NCBI RefSeq assembly: GCF_024347515.1
Contig: NZ_AP025492.1
Location: forward strand, 868,001-932,000
Direction: 5' to 3'
DNA from: Vibrio gigantis
GTDB taxonomy: Bacteria; Pseudomonadota; Gammaproteobacteria; Enterobacterales; Vibrionaceae
Length of the DNA: 64,000 bases
Position numbers and translations under genes: made by a program. The notes beneath the pieces are model-generated. The model was not told the DNA's origin. It ran no database searches and saw nothing but the letters and a program-made list of their open reading frames with translations. Shown here one piece after another: positions 56,041-64,000 of the stretch (positions within the stretch are counted from its first letter, which is position 1; every line of letters begins with the position of its first letter).

Positions 56041-56767
56041 AGCGCTTACTTACGACCAACATGCTAATCACAATAGCCAACAGGCTTTTTTTGAGAAGTA
56101 TTCTGTGTTGGTTAAACGTATCGCTCATCACTTGTTGGGGCGATTACCGCCTAATGTATTGGTTGATGATTTAATTCAAGCTGGCATGATCGGCTTGATT
56201 GAAGCGCAACAAAACTATGATGGTACTAAAGGCGCAAGCTTTGAGACGTATGCTGGTATTCGGATTCGTGGGGCAATGTTAGATGACATTCGTCGTGGGG
56301 ACTGGGTGCCGAGATCGGTTCATAAAAACAATCGAGAAATCAGCAGTGCAATCGCGGAATTAGAGGGTATCCTCAACCGTGACCCGAGTGATGCCGAAGT
56401 GGCAAAACACATGGGGCTTAGCTTAGAGCAGTATCACAGTGCTTTAACTGATATTAATTGCTCAAGATTGGTTGGAATCGAAGATTTAGGCGTCTCAGAT
56501 GATGTAATATCTCCGAATGAAGACTCTCAAGATAACACGCCTTTTCAAGGAGTTGCTGATGAGTCATTCCGCCAAGCTTTGATCGATTCGATAAAACAGC
56601 TTCCGGAAAGGGAAGGCCTTGTGCTTTCGCTTTATTACGACGAAGAACTCAATTTAAAAGAGATTGGGGAAGTGTTAGGTGTCAGCGAATCTCGTGTCAG
56701 CCAAATACTGAGCCAATCTATGCAGCGTTTACGCACTAAGTTAAGTGCTTGGACACAGAACGACTAA
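56033..56767 (+). CDS. fliA: Flagellar sigma factor FliA (sigma-28)
   Basis: A 244-residue sigma factor: region 2 (VDDLIQAGMIGLIEAQQNYD), region 3 and region 4 (LKEIGEVLGVSESRVSQILS). It transcribes flagellin 2, flagellin 3 and flgM promoters seen here. GTG 56033 is preferred because AGAGGA lies 8 nt upstream; an in-frame TTG directly precedes it. It overlaps the flhG end by 8 nt. Confidence 0.95.
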   Translation: MNKALTYDQHANHNSQQAFFEKYSVLVKRIAHHLLGRLPPNVLVDDLIQAGMIGLIEAQQNYDGTKGASFETYAGIRIRGAMLDDIRRGDWVPRSVHKNNREISSAIAELEGILNRDPSDAEVAKHMGLSLEQYHSALTDINCSRLVGIEDLGVSDDVISPNEDSQDNTPFQGVADESFRQALIDSIKQLPEREGLVLSLYYDEELNLKEIGEVLGVSESRVSQILSQSMQRLRTKLSAWTQND

Positions 56768-56797
56768 CAACACTGATCCTATTCAGTGGAGGCTAAT

Positions 56798-57178
56798 TTG
56801 AACAAAAACATGAAAATTCTCATTGTTGATGATTTTTCAACGATGCGCCGAATTGTTAAAAACCTACTTCGCGACTTAGGTTTCAACAACACTCAAGAAG
56901 CAGATGATGGCTTGACCGCGTTACCTATGCTGAAAAAAGGCGAATTTGATTTCGTGGTAACTGACTGGAACATGCCAGGCATGCAAGGTATTGACCTGCT
57001 TAAACACATTCGCGCAGATGCAGAGCTTAAGCACCTTCCAGTGCTTATGATCACAGCAGAAGCGAAGCGTGAGCAGATCATTGAAGCAGCGCAAGCGGGT
57101 GTTAATGGTTACATCGTGAAGCCTTTCACTGCAGCAACGCTGAAAGAGAAACTTGATAAGATTTTTGATCGCTTATAA
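56798..57178 (+). CDS. cheY: Chemotaxis response regulator CheY
   Basis: A single receiver domain with acidic pair DD, phosphoacceptor Asp in [12 protein letters not shown] (residue 56 from the TTG start), conserved Thr in MITAEAK and Lys in VKPF. Phospho-CheY binds FliM and reverses the motor. The TTG at 56798 is chosen because GGAGG lies 5 nt upstream; a GTG four codons earlier lies within that ribosome site, though databases may list that longer form. It begins the chemotaxis part of the operon. Confidence 0.93.
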   Translation: MNKNMKILIVDDFSTMRRIVKNLLRDLGFNNTQEADDGLTALPMLKKGEFDFVVTDWNMPGMQGIDLLKHIRADAELKHLPVLMITAEAKREQIIEAAQAGVNGYIVKPFTAATLKEKLDKIFDRL

Positions 57179-57283
57179 GCATCAATAAATTTAGGCATTT
57201 CTAGGTAAACACTGGCTGATAAGTTATTTGTTTGTCTCGATAGCCTAAGCGCACAAAGTATGCGGAGTAAGGCCGAACTCAGG

Positions 57284-58015
57284 ATGATTTCATTAGAACA
57301 AGCAAAAAAATTAGTAGAGCTGCTTGAGAACGATGAGCAGCAAGGTGCTGATTCTCTTGTTAGAAGCATTTATGAAGATAATTTTAGTCTTCAAGACAAC
57401 CCAATGCTTCAAGAAATAGGTAGTCTGACACGCGACCTTCATGACTCTTTGACTCAATTCAATTTCGATGAACGCATCAGCGTTATCGCAAATGACGAAA
57501 TCCCTGACGCAAGGGATCGCCTTCAGTATGTCATTGATAAAACGGAAGTTGCGGCAAACAAGACGATGGACGCAGTCGATCGCTGTATGCCAATTGCAGA
57601 CAACCTACACGAGTGTTTACTTCAAGTAAGGCCTCAATGGAATGAACTGATGCACGGCCGCATTGAGCTGGCACAATTTAAAGCTTTATGTCACCGCATT
57701 GATGGATTGCTTGTCCAAGTAGAAGGTGACAGTACTGAACTACGCGGACAATTGACTGAAATCTTGATGGCTCAGGATTTCCAAGATTTAACTGGGCAGA
57801 TAATCAGCAAAGTTATTACCTTGGTGAATGAGGTGGAAGGACGTTTGGTCGAGATTCTCACGGTATTCGGTGCGAATCAAAAAGAGCCAACTCCAGAGTC
57901 AGAGAAGAAAGCATCTATTGCGCCTGAAGGTCCAATTATGAACCCAGAAGAGCGCGAAGACGCTGTTGCATCTCAAGATGAAGTCGACGATTTGTTATCC
58001 AGTCTTGGATTTTAA
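57284..58015 (+). CDS. cheZ: CheY-P phosphatase CheZ
   Basis: A 243-residue helical phosphatase with the CheZ core ILMAQDFQDLTGQIISKVIT, whose Gln in AQDFQDLTGQ is catalytic, and a C-terminal CheY-binding tail (DEVDDLLSSLGF). The start MISLEQAKKL at 57284 follows a GTAAGG stretch; an ATG 24 nt earlier lacks a ribosome site. It sits between cheY and cheA, 9 nt before cheA. Confidence 0.93.
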   Translation: MISLEQAKKLVELLENDEQQGADSLVRSIYEDNFSLQDNPMLQEIGSLTRDLHDSLTQFNFDERISVIANDEIPDARDRLQYVIDKTEVAANKTMDAVDRCMPIADNLHECLLQVRPQWNELMHGRIELAQFKALCHRIDGLLVQVEGDSTELRGQLTEILMAQDFQDLTGQIISKVITLVNEVEGRLVEILTVFGANQKEPTPESEKKASIAPEGPIMNPEEREDAVASQDEVDDLLSSLGF

Positions 58016-58024
58016 AGGTAACGT

Positions 58025-60205
58025 ATGAGCTACGATTTAGACGAAGATATTCTTCAGGACTTTTTAGTCGAAGCAGGAGAGATCCTTGAACTCCTATCAG
58101 AACAATTGGTAGAGCTTGAGAATAACCCTGACGACAAAGACCTATTAAATGCTATTTTCCGTGGTTTCCATACAGTAAAAGGTGGTGCTGGTTTCCTAGC
58201 ATTAACTGAGCTGGTGGATACTTGTCATGGTGCTGAGAATGTGTTCGACATTCTACGAAACGGCCAGCGCAGTGTAACATCAGGTTTGATGGATACCATG
58301 CTGCAGGCGCTAGATACAGTGAATGTACAGTTTCGCGCCGTGCAAGATCAGGAACCTTTAGTACCAGCTGACCAATCTTTATTGGATGAACTTCATCGTC
58401 TCTGCAAACCAGAGTCTGCGGATGAAGTGGCGCCGGTAGAAGCACCAGCTCCTACGATCCCCGAACCTGTTGTTGCAGCGCCTGAGCCTGTTGCTGAAAG
58501 CGCAAGCATCAGCGCGTCTTCTGTCGATGACATCTCTGAAGATGAATTTGAACGCCTCCTTGATGAACTTCATGGTAAAGGTGGTTCACCAACATCGGCT
58601 TCTGCACCAACACCGCCGCCAGCTCCAGCTGCACCTCAGCCAGTTGCAGACAGCGGTGATATTACTGACGACGAATTTGAAAAGTTGTTAGATGAATTGC
58701 ACGGTGCGGGTAAGAGCCCGACAGCGGCAAGTTCAACGCCTCCTCCACCGCCAGCTCCTCCTTCAGCTCCAGTTTCGGCGATGTCTGAAGGCGATGATCT
58801 GATGACGGACGAAGAATTCGAGAAGTTGCTCGACCAACTGCATGGTTCAGGTAACGGACCTTCGATTGAAGAGCTGGATGCAGCGACTAAGCCTGCAGAA
58901 GTGAAGCCAGCGCCAGTTGCACCACAAGCTGCACCTAAGCCTGCTGCGCCTGTTGCAGTTAAAGCAGAGCCTAAGCCTAGCACTCCAGCAAAAGCTGAAG
59001 TGAAAGCGCCAGCGAAGAAGCAACAAGCTGAAGCAACCGTTCGTGTCGATACATCAACGCTGGATACCATCATGAACATGGTGGGTGAGTTGGTATTGGT
59101 TCGTAACAGACTTGTCAGCCTTGGCTTAAACAGTAACGACGAAGAAATGTCGAAAGCTGTCTCTAACTTAGATGTAGTTACTGCAGACCTACAAGGTGCG
59201 GTAATGAAGACTCGTATGCAGCCGATCAAGAAAGTATTTGGTCGTTTCCCACGAGTTGTCCGTGACCTTGCTCGTAGCTTGAAGAAAGACATTGTTCTTG
59301 AGATGCGTGGTGAAGAGACGGACCTTGATAAAAACTTAGTTGAAGCACTTGCTGATCCCCTGATTCACTTGGTGAGAAACTCTGTCGACCATGGTATTGA
59401 AATGCCGGAAGATCGTGTTGCCGCAGGTAAATCGAGAACGGGTAAAGTGATTCTGTCTGCTTCTCAAGAAGGCGACCACATTGAACTGGCTATCGTTGAT
59501 GACGGTGGCGGTATGGACCCTGATAAGCTTCGAGCTATCGCGGTTAAACGTGGTCTGATGGACGAAGATGCAGCGTCTCGCTTATCAAACAAAGAGTGTT
59601 TCAACCTAATCTTTGCTCCTGGCTTCTCAAGCAAAGAGCAGATCTCAGATATTTCTGGCCGTGGTGTTGGCATGGACGTTGTGAAAACAGCGATCAATAC
59701 GCTGAATGGCTCGATTGATATCGATTCTGAAATGGGACAGGGCACCAAGATCACCATCAAGGTTCCACTGACGCTAGCGATTCTTCCTACCTTGATGGTC
59801 GGTGTTGCTGGTCACCCATTCGCATTGCCATTGGCATCTGTCAACGAGATCTTCCACCTAGATTTAAGCCGCACTAACGTGGTTGATGGTCAACTGACTA
59901 TCATCGTTCGCGACAAGTCTATTCCGTTGTTCTACTTGCAAAACTGGCTTGCACCTAAAGCGGGTATTGTTGAACTGCGCAAAGGACACGGCCATGTTGT
60001 TATCGTACAGCTGGGTAGCCAACGTGTTGGTTTTGTTGTCGATACACTTATCGGCCAAGAAGAAGTAGTCATCAAGCCACTTGATAAACTACTGCAAGGC
60101 ACGCCAGGAATGGCAGGCGCGACAATTACAAGTGACGGACATATTGCATTGATTCTAGATGTTCCGGACTTGTTGAAGCAGTACGCAGCTGCGTCAAGAA
60201 TTTAA
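58025..60205 (+). CDS. cheA: Chemotaxis histidine kinase CheA with a repeated linker region
   Basis: A 726-residue kinase. P1 (about 1-115) has the phosphorylated His49 in [13 protein letters not shown]. Between P1 and the dimerisation domain P3 (from about 340, [19 protein letters not shown]) lies a Pro/Ala-rich stretch with three copies of a motif like [11 protein letters not shown] at about 168-184, 212-227 and 257-274, where a P2 domain would usually be. In vibrios this part holds the LID segment reported to bind ParP. P4 has the N box [11 protein letters not shown] and G boxes, and P5 ends the protein. It signals with CheW, ParP and CheY. Confidence 0.95.
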   Translation: MSYDLDEDILQDFLVEAGEILELLSEQLVELENNPDDKDLLNAIFRGFHTVKGGAGFLALTELVDTCHGAENVFDILRNGQRSVTSGLMDTMLQALDTVNVQFRAVQDQEPLVPADQSLLDELHRLCKPESADEVAPVEAPAPTIPEPVVAAPEPVAESASISASSVDDISEDEFERLLDELHGKGGSPTSASAPTPPPAPAAPQPVADSGDITDDEFEKLLDELHGAGKSPTAASSTPPPPPAPPSAPVSAMSEGDDLMTDEEFEKLLDQLHGSGNGPSIEELDAATKPAEVKPAPVAPQAAPKPAAPVAVKAEPKPSTPAKAEVKAPAKKQQAEATVRVDTSTLDTIMNMVGELVLVRNRLVSLGLNSNDEEMSKAVSNLDVVTADLQGAVMKTRMQPIKKVFGRFPRVVRDLARSLKKDIVLEMRGEETDLDKNLVEALADPLIHLVRNSVDHGIEMPEDRVAAGKSRTGKVILSASQEGDHIELAIVDDGGGMDPDKLRAIAVKRGLMDEDAASRLSNKECFNLIFAPGFSSKEQISDISGRGVGMDVVKTAINTLNGSIDIDSEMGQGTKITIKVPLTLAILPTLMVGVAGHPFALPLASVNEIFHLDLSRTNVVDGQLTIIVRDKSIPLFYLQNWLAPKAGIVELRKGHGHVVIVQLGSQRVGFVVDTLIGQEEVVIKPLDKLLQGTPGMAGATITSDGHIALILDVPDLLKQYAAASRI
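58526..58846 (+). repeat. Three diverged repeats inside cheA
   Basis: The encoded units are [17 protein letters not shown] (168-184), [17 protein letters not shown] (211-227) and a third (257-274) with [12 protein letters not shown]. They are spaced 43-47 residues apart by Pro-rich linkers. The protein repeats are clear; at DNA level they have diverged. Confidence 0.9.
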
Positions 60206-60218
60206 TTTAAGGATAAAT

Positions 60219-61343
60219 ATGGCGATTAAAGTATTAGTCGTTGATGATTCGAGTTTCTTTCGTCGTCGCGTTAGCGAAATCATCAACTCAGAGGCTCGCC
60301 TAGAAGTCATTGATGTAGCAGTAAACGGTAAAGAAGCAGTTGAGAAAGCGAAACAGCTAAGACCTGACGTAATCACGATGGACATTGAAATGCCAGTCAT
60401 GGACGGTATCACAGCCGTTCGTGAAATTATGGCCGCGTCTCCAACGCCAATTTTGATGTTTTCATCGTTAACGCATGACGGTGCGAGAGCAACGTTAGAT
60501 GCGTTAGATGCAGGTGCTCTCGACTTTTTACCTAAGAAGTTTGAAGACATCGCACGTAACCGCGACGATGCGGTTGCATTGCTTCAACAGCGTGTGATTC
60601 AGATTGCTGCAAAGCGTGCGTTTATGCGTCGTGCTCCTATCGCACCGAGAGCTACAGTAGCGACTTCAACTTCTACGCCATTGCGCCAACCGATTTCAAC
60701 AGCCGCTTCGACTTCTACAGCGAAGCCTGCGGTTGCATCTACGGCGAAGTTCAGAGCGTCAGGTAAGAAATATCAATTAACCGCAATTGGTACTTCGACT
60801 GGTGGTCCTGTTGCGCTACAGAAGATTTTGACTCGCATCCCTGCCAACTATCCACATCCGATTGTGTTAGTTCAGCATATGCCTGCGACTTTCACCGCAG
60901 CTTTTGCTAGCCGATTGAACACCTTGTGTAAGATCGAAGTTCGCGAAGCTCAAGACGGAGATGTATTGAAGCCAGGTGTTGCTTATCTTGCTCCGGGTGG
61001 TAAGCAGATGATGGTTGATGGTCGTGCAGGCTCGGCTCGCTTAAGAATTATCGATGGCGGCGATCGTATGAACTACAAACCATGTGTGGATGTGACTTTC
61101 GGCTCTGCTGCCAAGATCTACGGCGACAAAGTGTTGTCTATGATACTGACTGGCATGGGTGCAGATGGTCGCGAAGGTTCACGCATGTTGAAAACCGCTG
61201 GCTCGACTGTTTGGGCACAAGATGAAGATAGCTGTGTTGTATATGGTATGCCTCAAGCTGTAGCAAAAGCTGGCATTTCTACCGAAGACCTACCTCTGGA
61301 CCGCATTGCGGAAAGGATCTTGGTTGAAGTTGGGTTAGCTTAG
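60219..61343 (+). CDS. cheB: Chemoreceptor glutamate methylesterase CheB
   Basis: A 374-residue protein: receiver with Asp55 ([12 protein letters not shown]), a Thr/Ser/Ala-rich linker (about 138-182) and a methylesterase domain with the active Ser193 in [12 protein letters not shown], His in [13 protein letters not shown] and a later ILTGMGADG block. It removes methyl groups added by CheR. It lies 13 nt after cheA. Confidence 0.96.
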   Translation: MAIKVLVVDDSSFFRRRVSEIINSEARLEVIDVAVNGKEAVEKAKQLRPDVITMDIEMPVMDGITAVREIMAASPTPILMFSSLTHDGARATLDALDAGALDFLPKKFEDIARNRDDAVALLQQRVIQIAAKRAFMRRAPIAPRATVATSTSTPLRQPISTAASTSTAKPAVASTAKFRASGKKYQLTAIGTSTGGPVALQKILTRIPANYPHPIVLVQHMPATFTAAFASRLNTLCKIEVREAQDGDVLKPGVAYLAPGGKQMMVDGRAGSARLRIIDGGDRMNYKPCVDVTFGSAAKIYGDKVLSMILTGMGADGREGSRMLKTAGSTVWAQDEDSCVVYGMPQAVAKAGISTEDLPLDRIAERILVEVGLA

Positions 61344-61353
61344 GTAAATCGAA

Positions 61354-62122
61354 ATGATTGTTTGGAGTGTTGCAAACCAAAAAGGTGGTGTTGGTAAAAC
61401 GACCACGACCGTGACTCTAGCAGGTTTACTTGCGTTGAAGGGGCACCGTGTTCTGTTGGTTGATACTGACCCACATGCATCACTAACCACCTATCTGGGT
61501 TATGACTCAGATACGGTGGAATCGAGCCTGTTTGATCTGTTCCAACTACGTGAGTTTAATGCACAGACAGTAAGACCTTTGCTTTTACAAACGGAAGTTG
61601 AAGGTATCGATATTATTCCTGCGCACATGTCTTTAGCGACTTTAGACCGTGTGATGGGAAATCGAAGCGGCATGGGGCTGATTTTGAAGCGTGCTTTAGC
61701 CGCTTTGAAAGACGACTATGACTATGTACTGATCGATTGTCCGCCAATTCTGGGTGTGATGATGGTGAACGCATTGGCTGCTAGTGATCGTATTTTGATT
61801 CCGGTACAGACGGAGTTTTTGGCTATGAAGGGCTTAGAGCGCATGATTCGCACTTTGACCATCATGCAGAAGTCTCGCAAAACGCCGTTTAAGGTGACGA
61901 TTGTCCCAACCATGTACGACAAGCGAACCAAAGCATCACTGCAAACATTAACACAGCTTAAAGATGATTATCCGAACCAAGTTTGGACATCTGCTGTGCC
62001 GATAGATACTAAGTTTCGAGATGCGAGCCTAAAGCGCTTGCCAGCATCTCATTTTGCATCAGGTAGTCGTGGTGTATTTGCTTATAAACAGCTGCTTATT
62101 TATCTCGAGAGGTTGGCGATAA

Positions 62123-62136
<14 letters not shown>
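61354..62136 (+). CDS. parC: ParA-like ATPase ParC for polar chemotaxis array placement
   Basis: A 260-residue ParA/MinD-type ATPase with Walker A KGGVGKTTT (10-18) and the YVLIDCPPILG segment (about 126-136). In vibrios ParC segregates chemotaxis arrays to the cell poles under HubP. It is not topoisomerase IV subunit ParC, which shares the symbol. It lies 10 nt after cheB and overlaps parP by 14 nt. Confidence 0.93.
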
Positions 62137-63265
<1,129 letters not shown>

Positions 63266-63338
63266 TAATAAGCAATTAGGCTAACAGTAAGCAACAAGTT
63301 AACAATAGTGGTCGGTAACGACGGCAAGAGGATTATCT

Positions 63339-63833
63339 ATGTCTCATATGAGTGAAGTTGAAGTAAGAAAAGAGCAAACGAATGATGAAGTACTTCAATG
63401 GGTGACATTCCAGCTAGAAGAAGAAACTTACGGCATCAACGTAATGCAAGTCCGTGAAGTACTGCGCTACAGTGAAATTGCTCCAGTACCGGGTGCTCCA
63501 GATTACGTTCTAGGTATTATCAACCTACGTGGTAACGTTGTTACTGTTATCGACACTCGTTCTCGCTTTGGTTTGATGCAAGGTGAAATCACAGATAACA
63601 CTCGTATTATCGTTATTGAATCTGAGCGTCAAGTCATTGGTATTCTAGTCGATAGCGTCGCTGAAGTGGTTTACCTACGTTCTTCTGAAATCGATACAAC
63701 ACCAAGTGTGGGTACTGATGAAAGTGCTAAGTTCATTCAAGGTGTAAGCAACCGTGATGGTAAACTGCTCATCTTAGTAGATCTAAACAAACTACTAAGC
63801 GAAGACGAATGGGATGAGATGGCTCACCTGTAA
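63339..63833 (+). CDS. cheW: Chemotaxis coupling protein CheW
   Basis: A 164-residue CheW domain protein with TFQLEEETYGINVMQVREVL near residue 24 and LGIINLRGNVVTVIDTRSRF, the conserved receptor/CheA coupling core. It joins receptors to CheA and lies 73 nt downstream of parP with an AGAGGA ribosome site. Confidence 0.96.
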   Translation: MSHMSEVEVRKEQTNDEVLQWVTFQLEEETYGINVMQVREVLRYSEIAPVPGAPDYVLGIINLRGNVVTVIDTRSRFGLMQGEITDNTRIIVIESERQVIGILVDSVAEVVYLRSSEIDTTPSVGTDESAKFIQGVSNRDGKLLILVDLNKLLSEDEWDEMAHL

Positions 63834-64000
63834 TGTTTGAAGCGCTTCCTTTAAGCCCTGTCGCTCTGATATCAGGTGTTGGGGTTTTTACGTTATTCAT
63901 AGTGATTTTGATTAGCAAAGTAAAACGTGCGATTCAAAAGCAGCTCGATCAGTCACGCCTGCAAGTTCGTAACTTGGATAAAGAGCTTCAAAAATCGAGT
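63833..64000 (+). CDS. Start of a DUF2802-like membrane-anchored protein, cut by window edge
   Basis: An ATG at 63833 overlaps the cheW stop (TAATG) and opens a frame of 56 codons to the end of the window. The residues begin MFEALPLSPVALISGVGVFT and include a single membrane helix (about 10-27), followed by a charged coiled-coil-like stretch. Vibrios carry a DUF2802 protein after cheW, which fits, but only the N-terminus is visible. Confidence 0.75.
   Translation, partial: MFEALPLSPVALISGVGVFTLFIVILISKVKRAIQKQLDQSRLQVRNLDKELQKSS

Noticed and set aside
58636..59292. A 218-codon minus-strand frame inside cheA
   Set aside because: It lies opposite the Pro/Ala-rich part of cheA, where codon choice removes stops from the complement. 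It has no family features and no promoter or ribosome site of note.

Overview
The window is a Vibrio chromosome segment, most like the Splendidus group. The evidence is a Vibrio-type polar flagellar set (FlgT/FlgO/FlgP H-ring and outer-membrane proteins, FlrA/FlrB/FlrC regulators, FlaG, FlaI, several flagellins, FlhF/FlhG polar placement) followed directly by the polar chemotaxis operon with ParC and ParP. The species is inferred from gene content, not from a search.

Layout. (1) 1-6337 is one edge of an aryl-polyene (APE) pigment cluster. On the minus strand are an acyl/aryl-ACP ligase cut by the window edge, a COG4648-type membrane protein, two acyl carrier proteins, an acyltransferase and a ketosynthase-like chain-length factor. 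Divergent on the plus strand are a small lipoprotein, a SAM methyltransferase and a flavin-dependent halogenase-like oxidoreductase. (2) 6466-6972 is an uncharacterised gene between hairpin terminators. (3) 7112-13343 holds flgT, flgOP, flgNMA, cheV and cheR. (4) 13599-24582 is flgBCDE, flgFGHIJ and flgKL. (5) 24583-29710 carries three flagellin genes separated by long spacers. (6) 29792-32999 is flaG-fliD-flaI-fliS. (7) 33228-37362 is flrA and flrBC. (8) 37495-51270 is fliEFGHIJ and fliKLMNOPQR-flhB. (9) 51483-63833 is flhA-flhF-flhG-fliA-cheY-cheZ-cheA-cheB-parC-parP-cheW, followed by the start of a further membrane gene at the right edge.

Regulation readable in the DNA fits the known Vibrio hierarchy (FlrA with sigma-54, then FlrBC with sigma-54, then FliA/sigma-28). 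Sites with GG-N10-GC geometry (-24/-12) precede flgT, flgO, flgB, flgF, flgK, fliE, fliK and flhA, and a GG-N10-GT variant precedes the first flagellin. TAAAG-N14-GCCGTTAW sites precede flagellins 2 and 3, and a related site precedes flgM. FlgM and FliA, the anti-sigma/sigma pair, are both encoded here.

No new gene system stands out: nearly everything is a recognisable flagellar, chemotaxis or APE gene. The most interesting points are a perfect (GAGCCA)19 hexamer array encoding a (Glu-Pro)19 rod in ParP, a threefold acidic/Leu-rich repeat inside CheA where a P2 domain would usually sit, a halogenase-like enzyme with intact signature motifs in the APE cluster, face-to-face sigma-54 promoters between flgT and flgO, a 3 x 20 bp tandem repeat between fliK and fliL, repeated leader elements before the third flagellin, and a palindromic interspersed repeat between flagellins 2 and 3. 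No rRNA, tRNA, CRISPR array, insertion sequence or prophage was seen.
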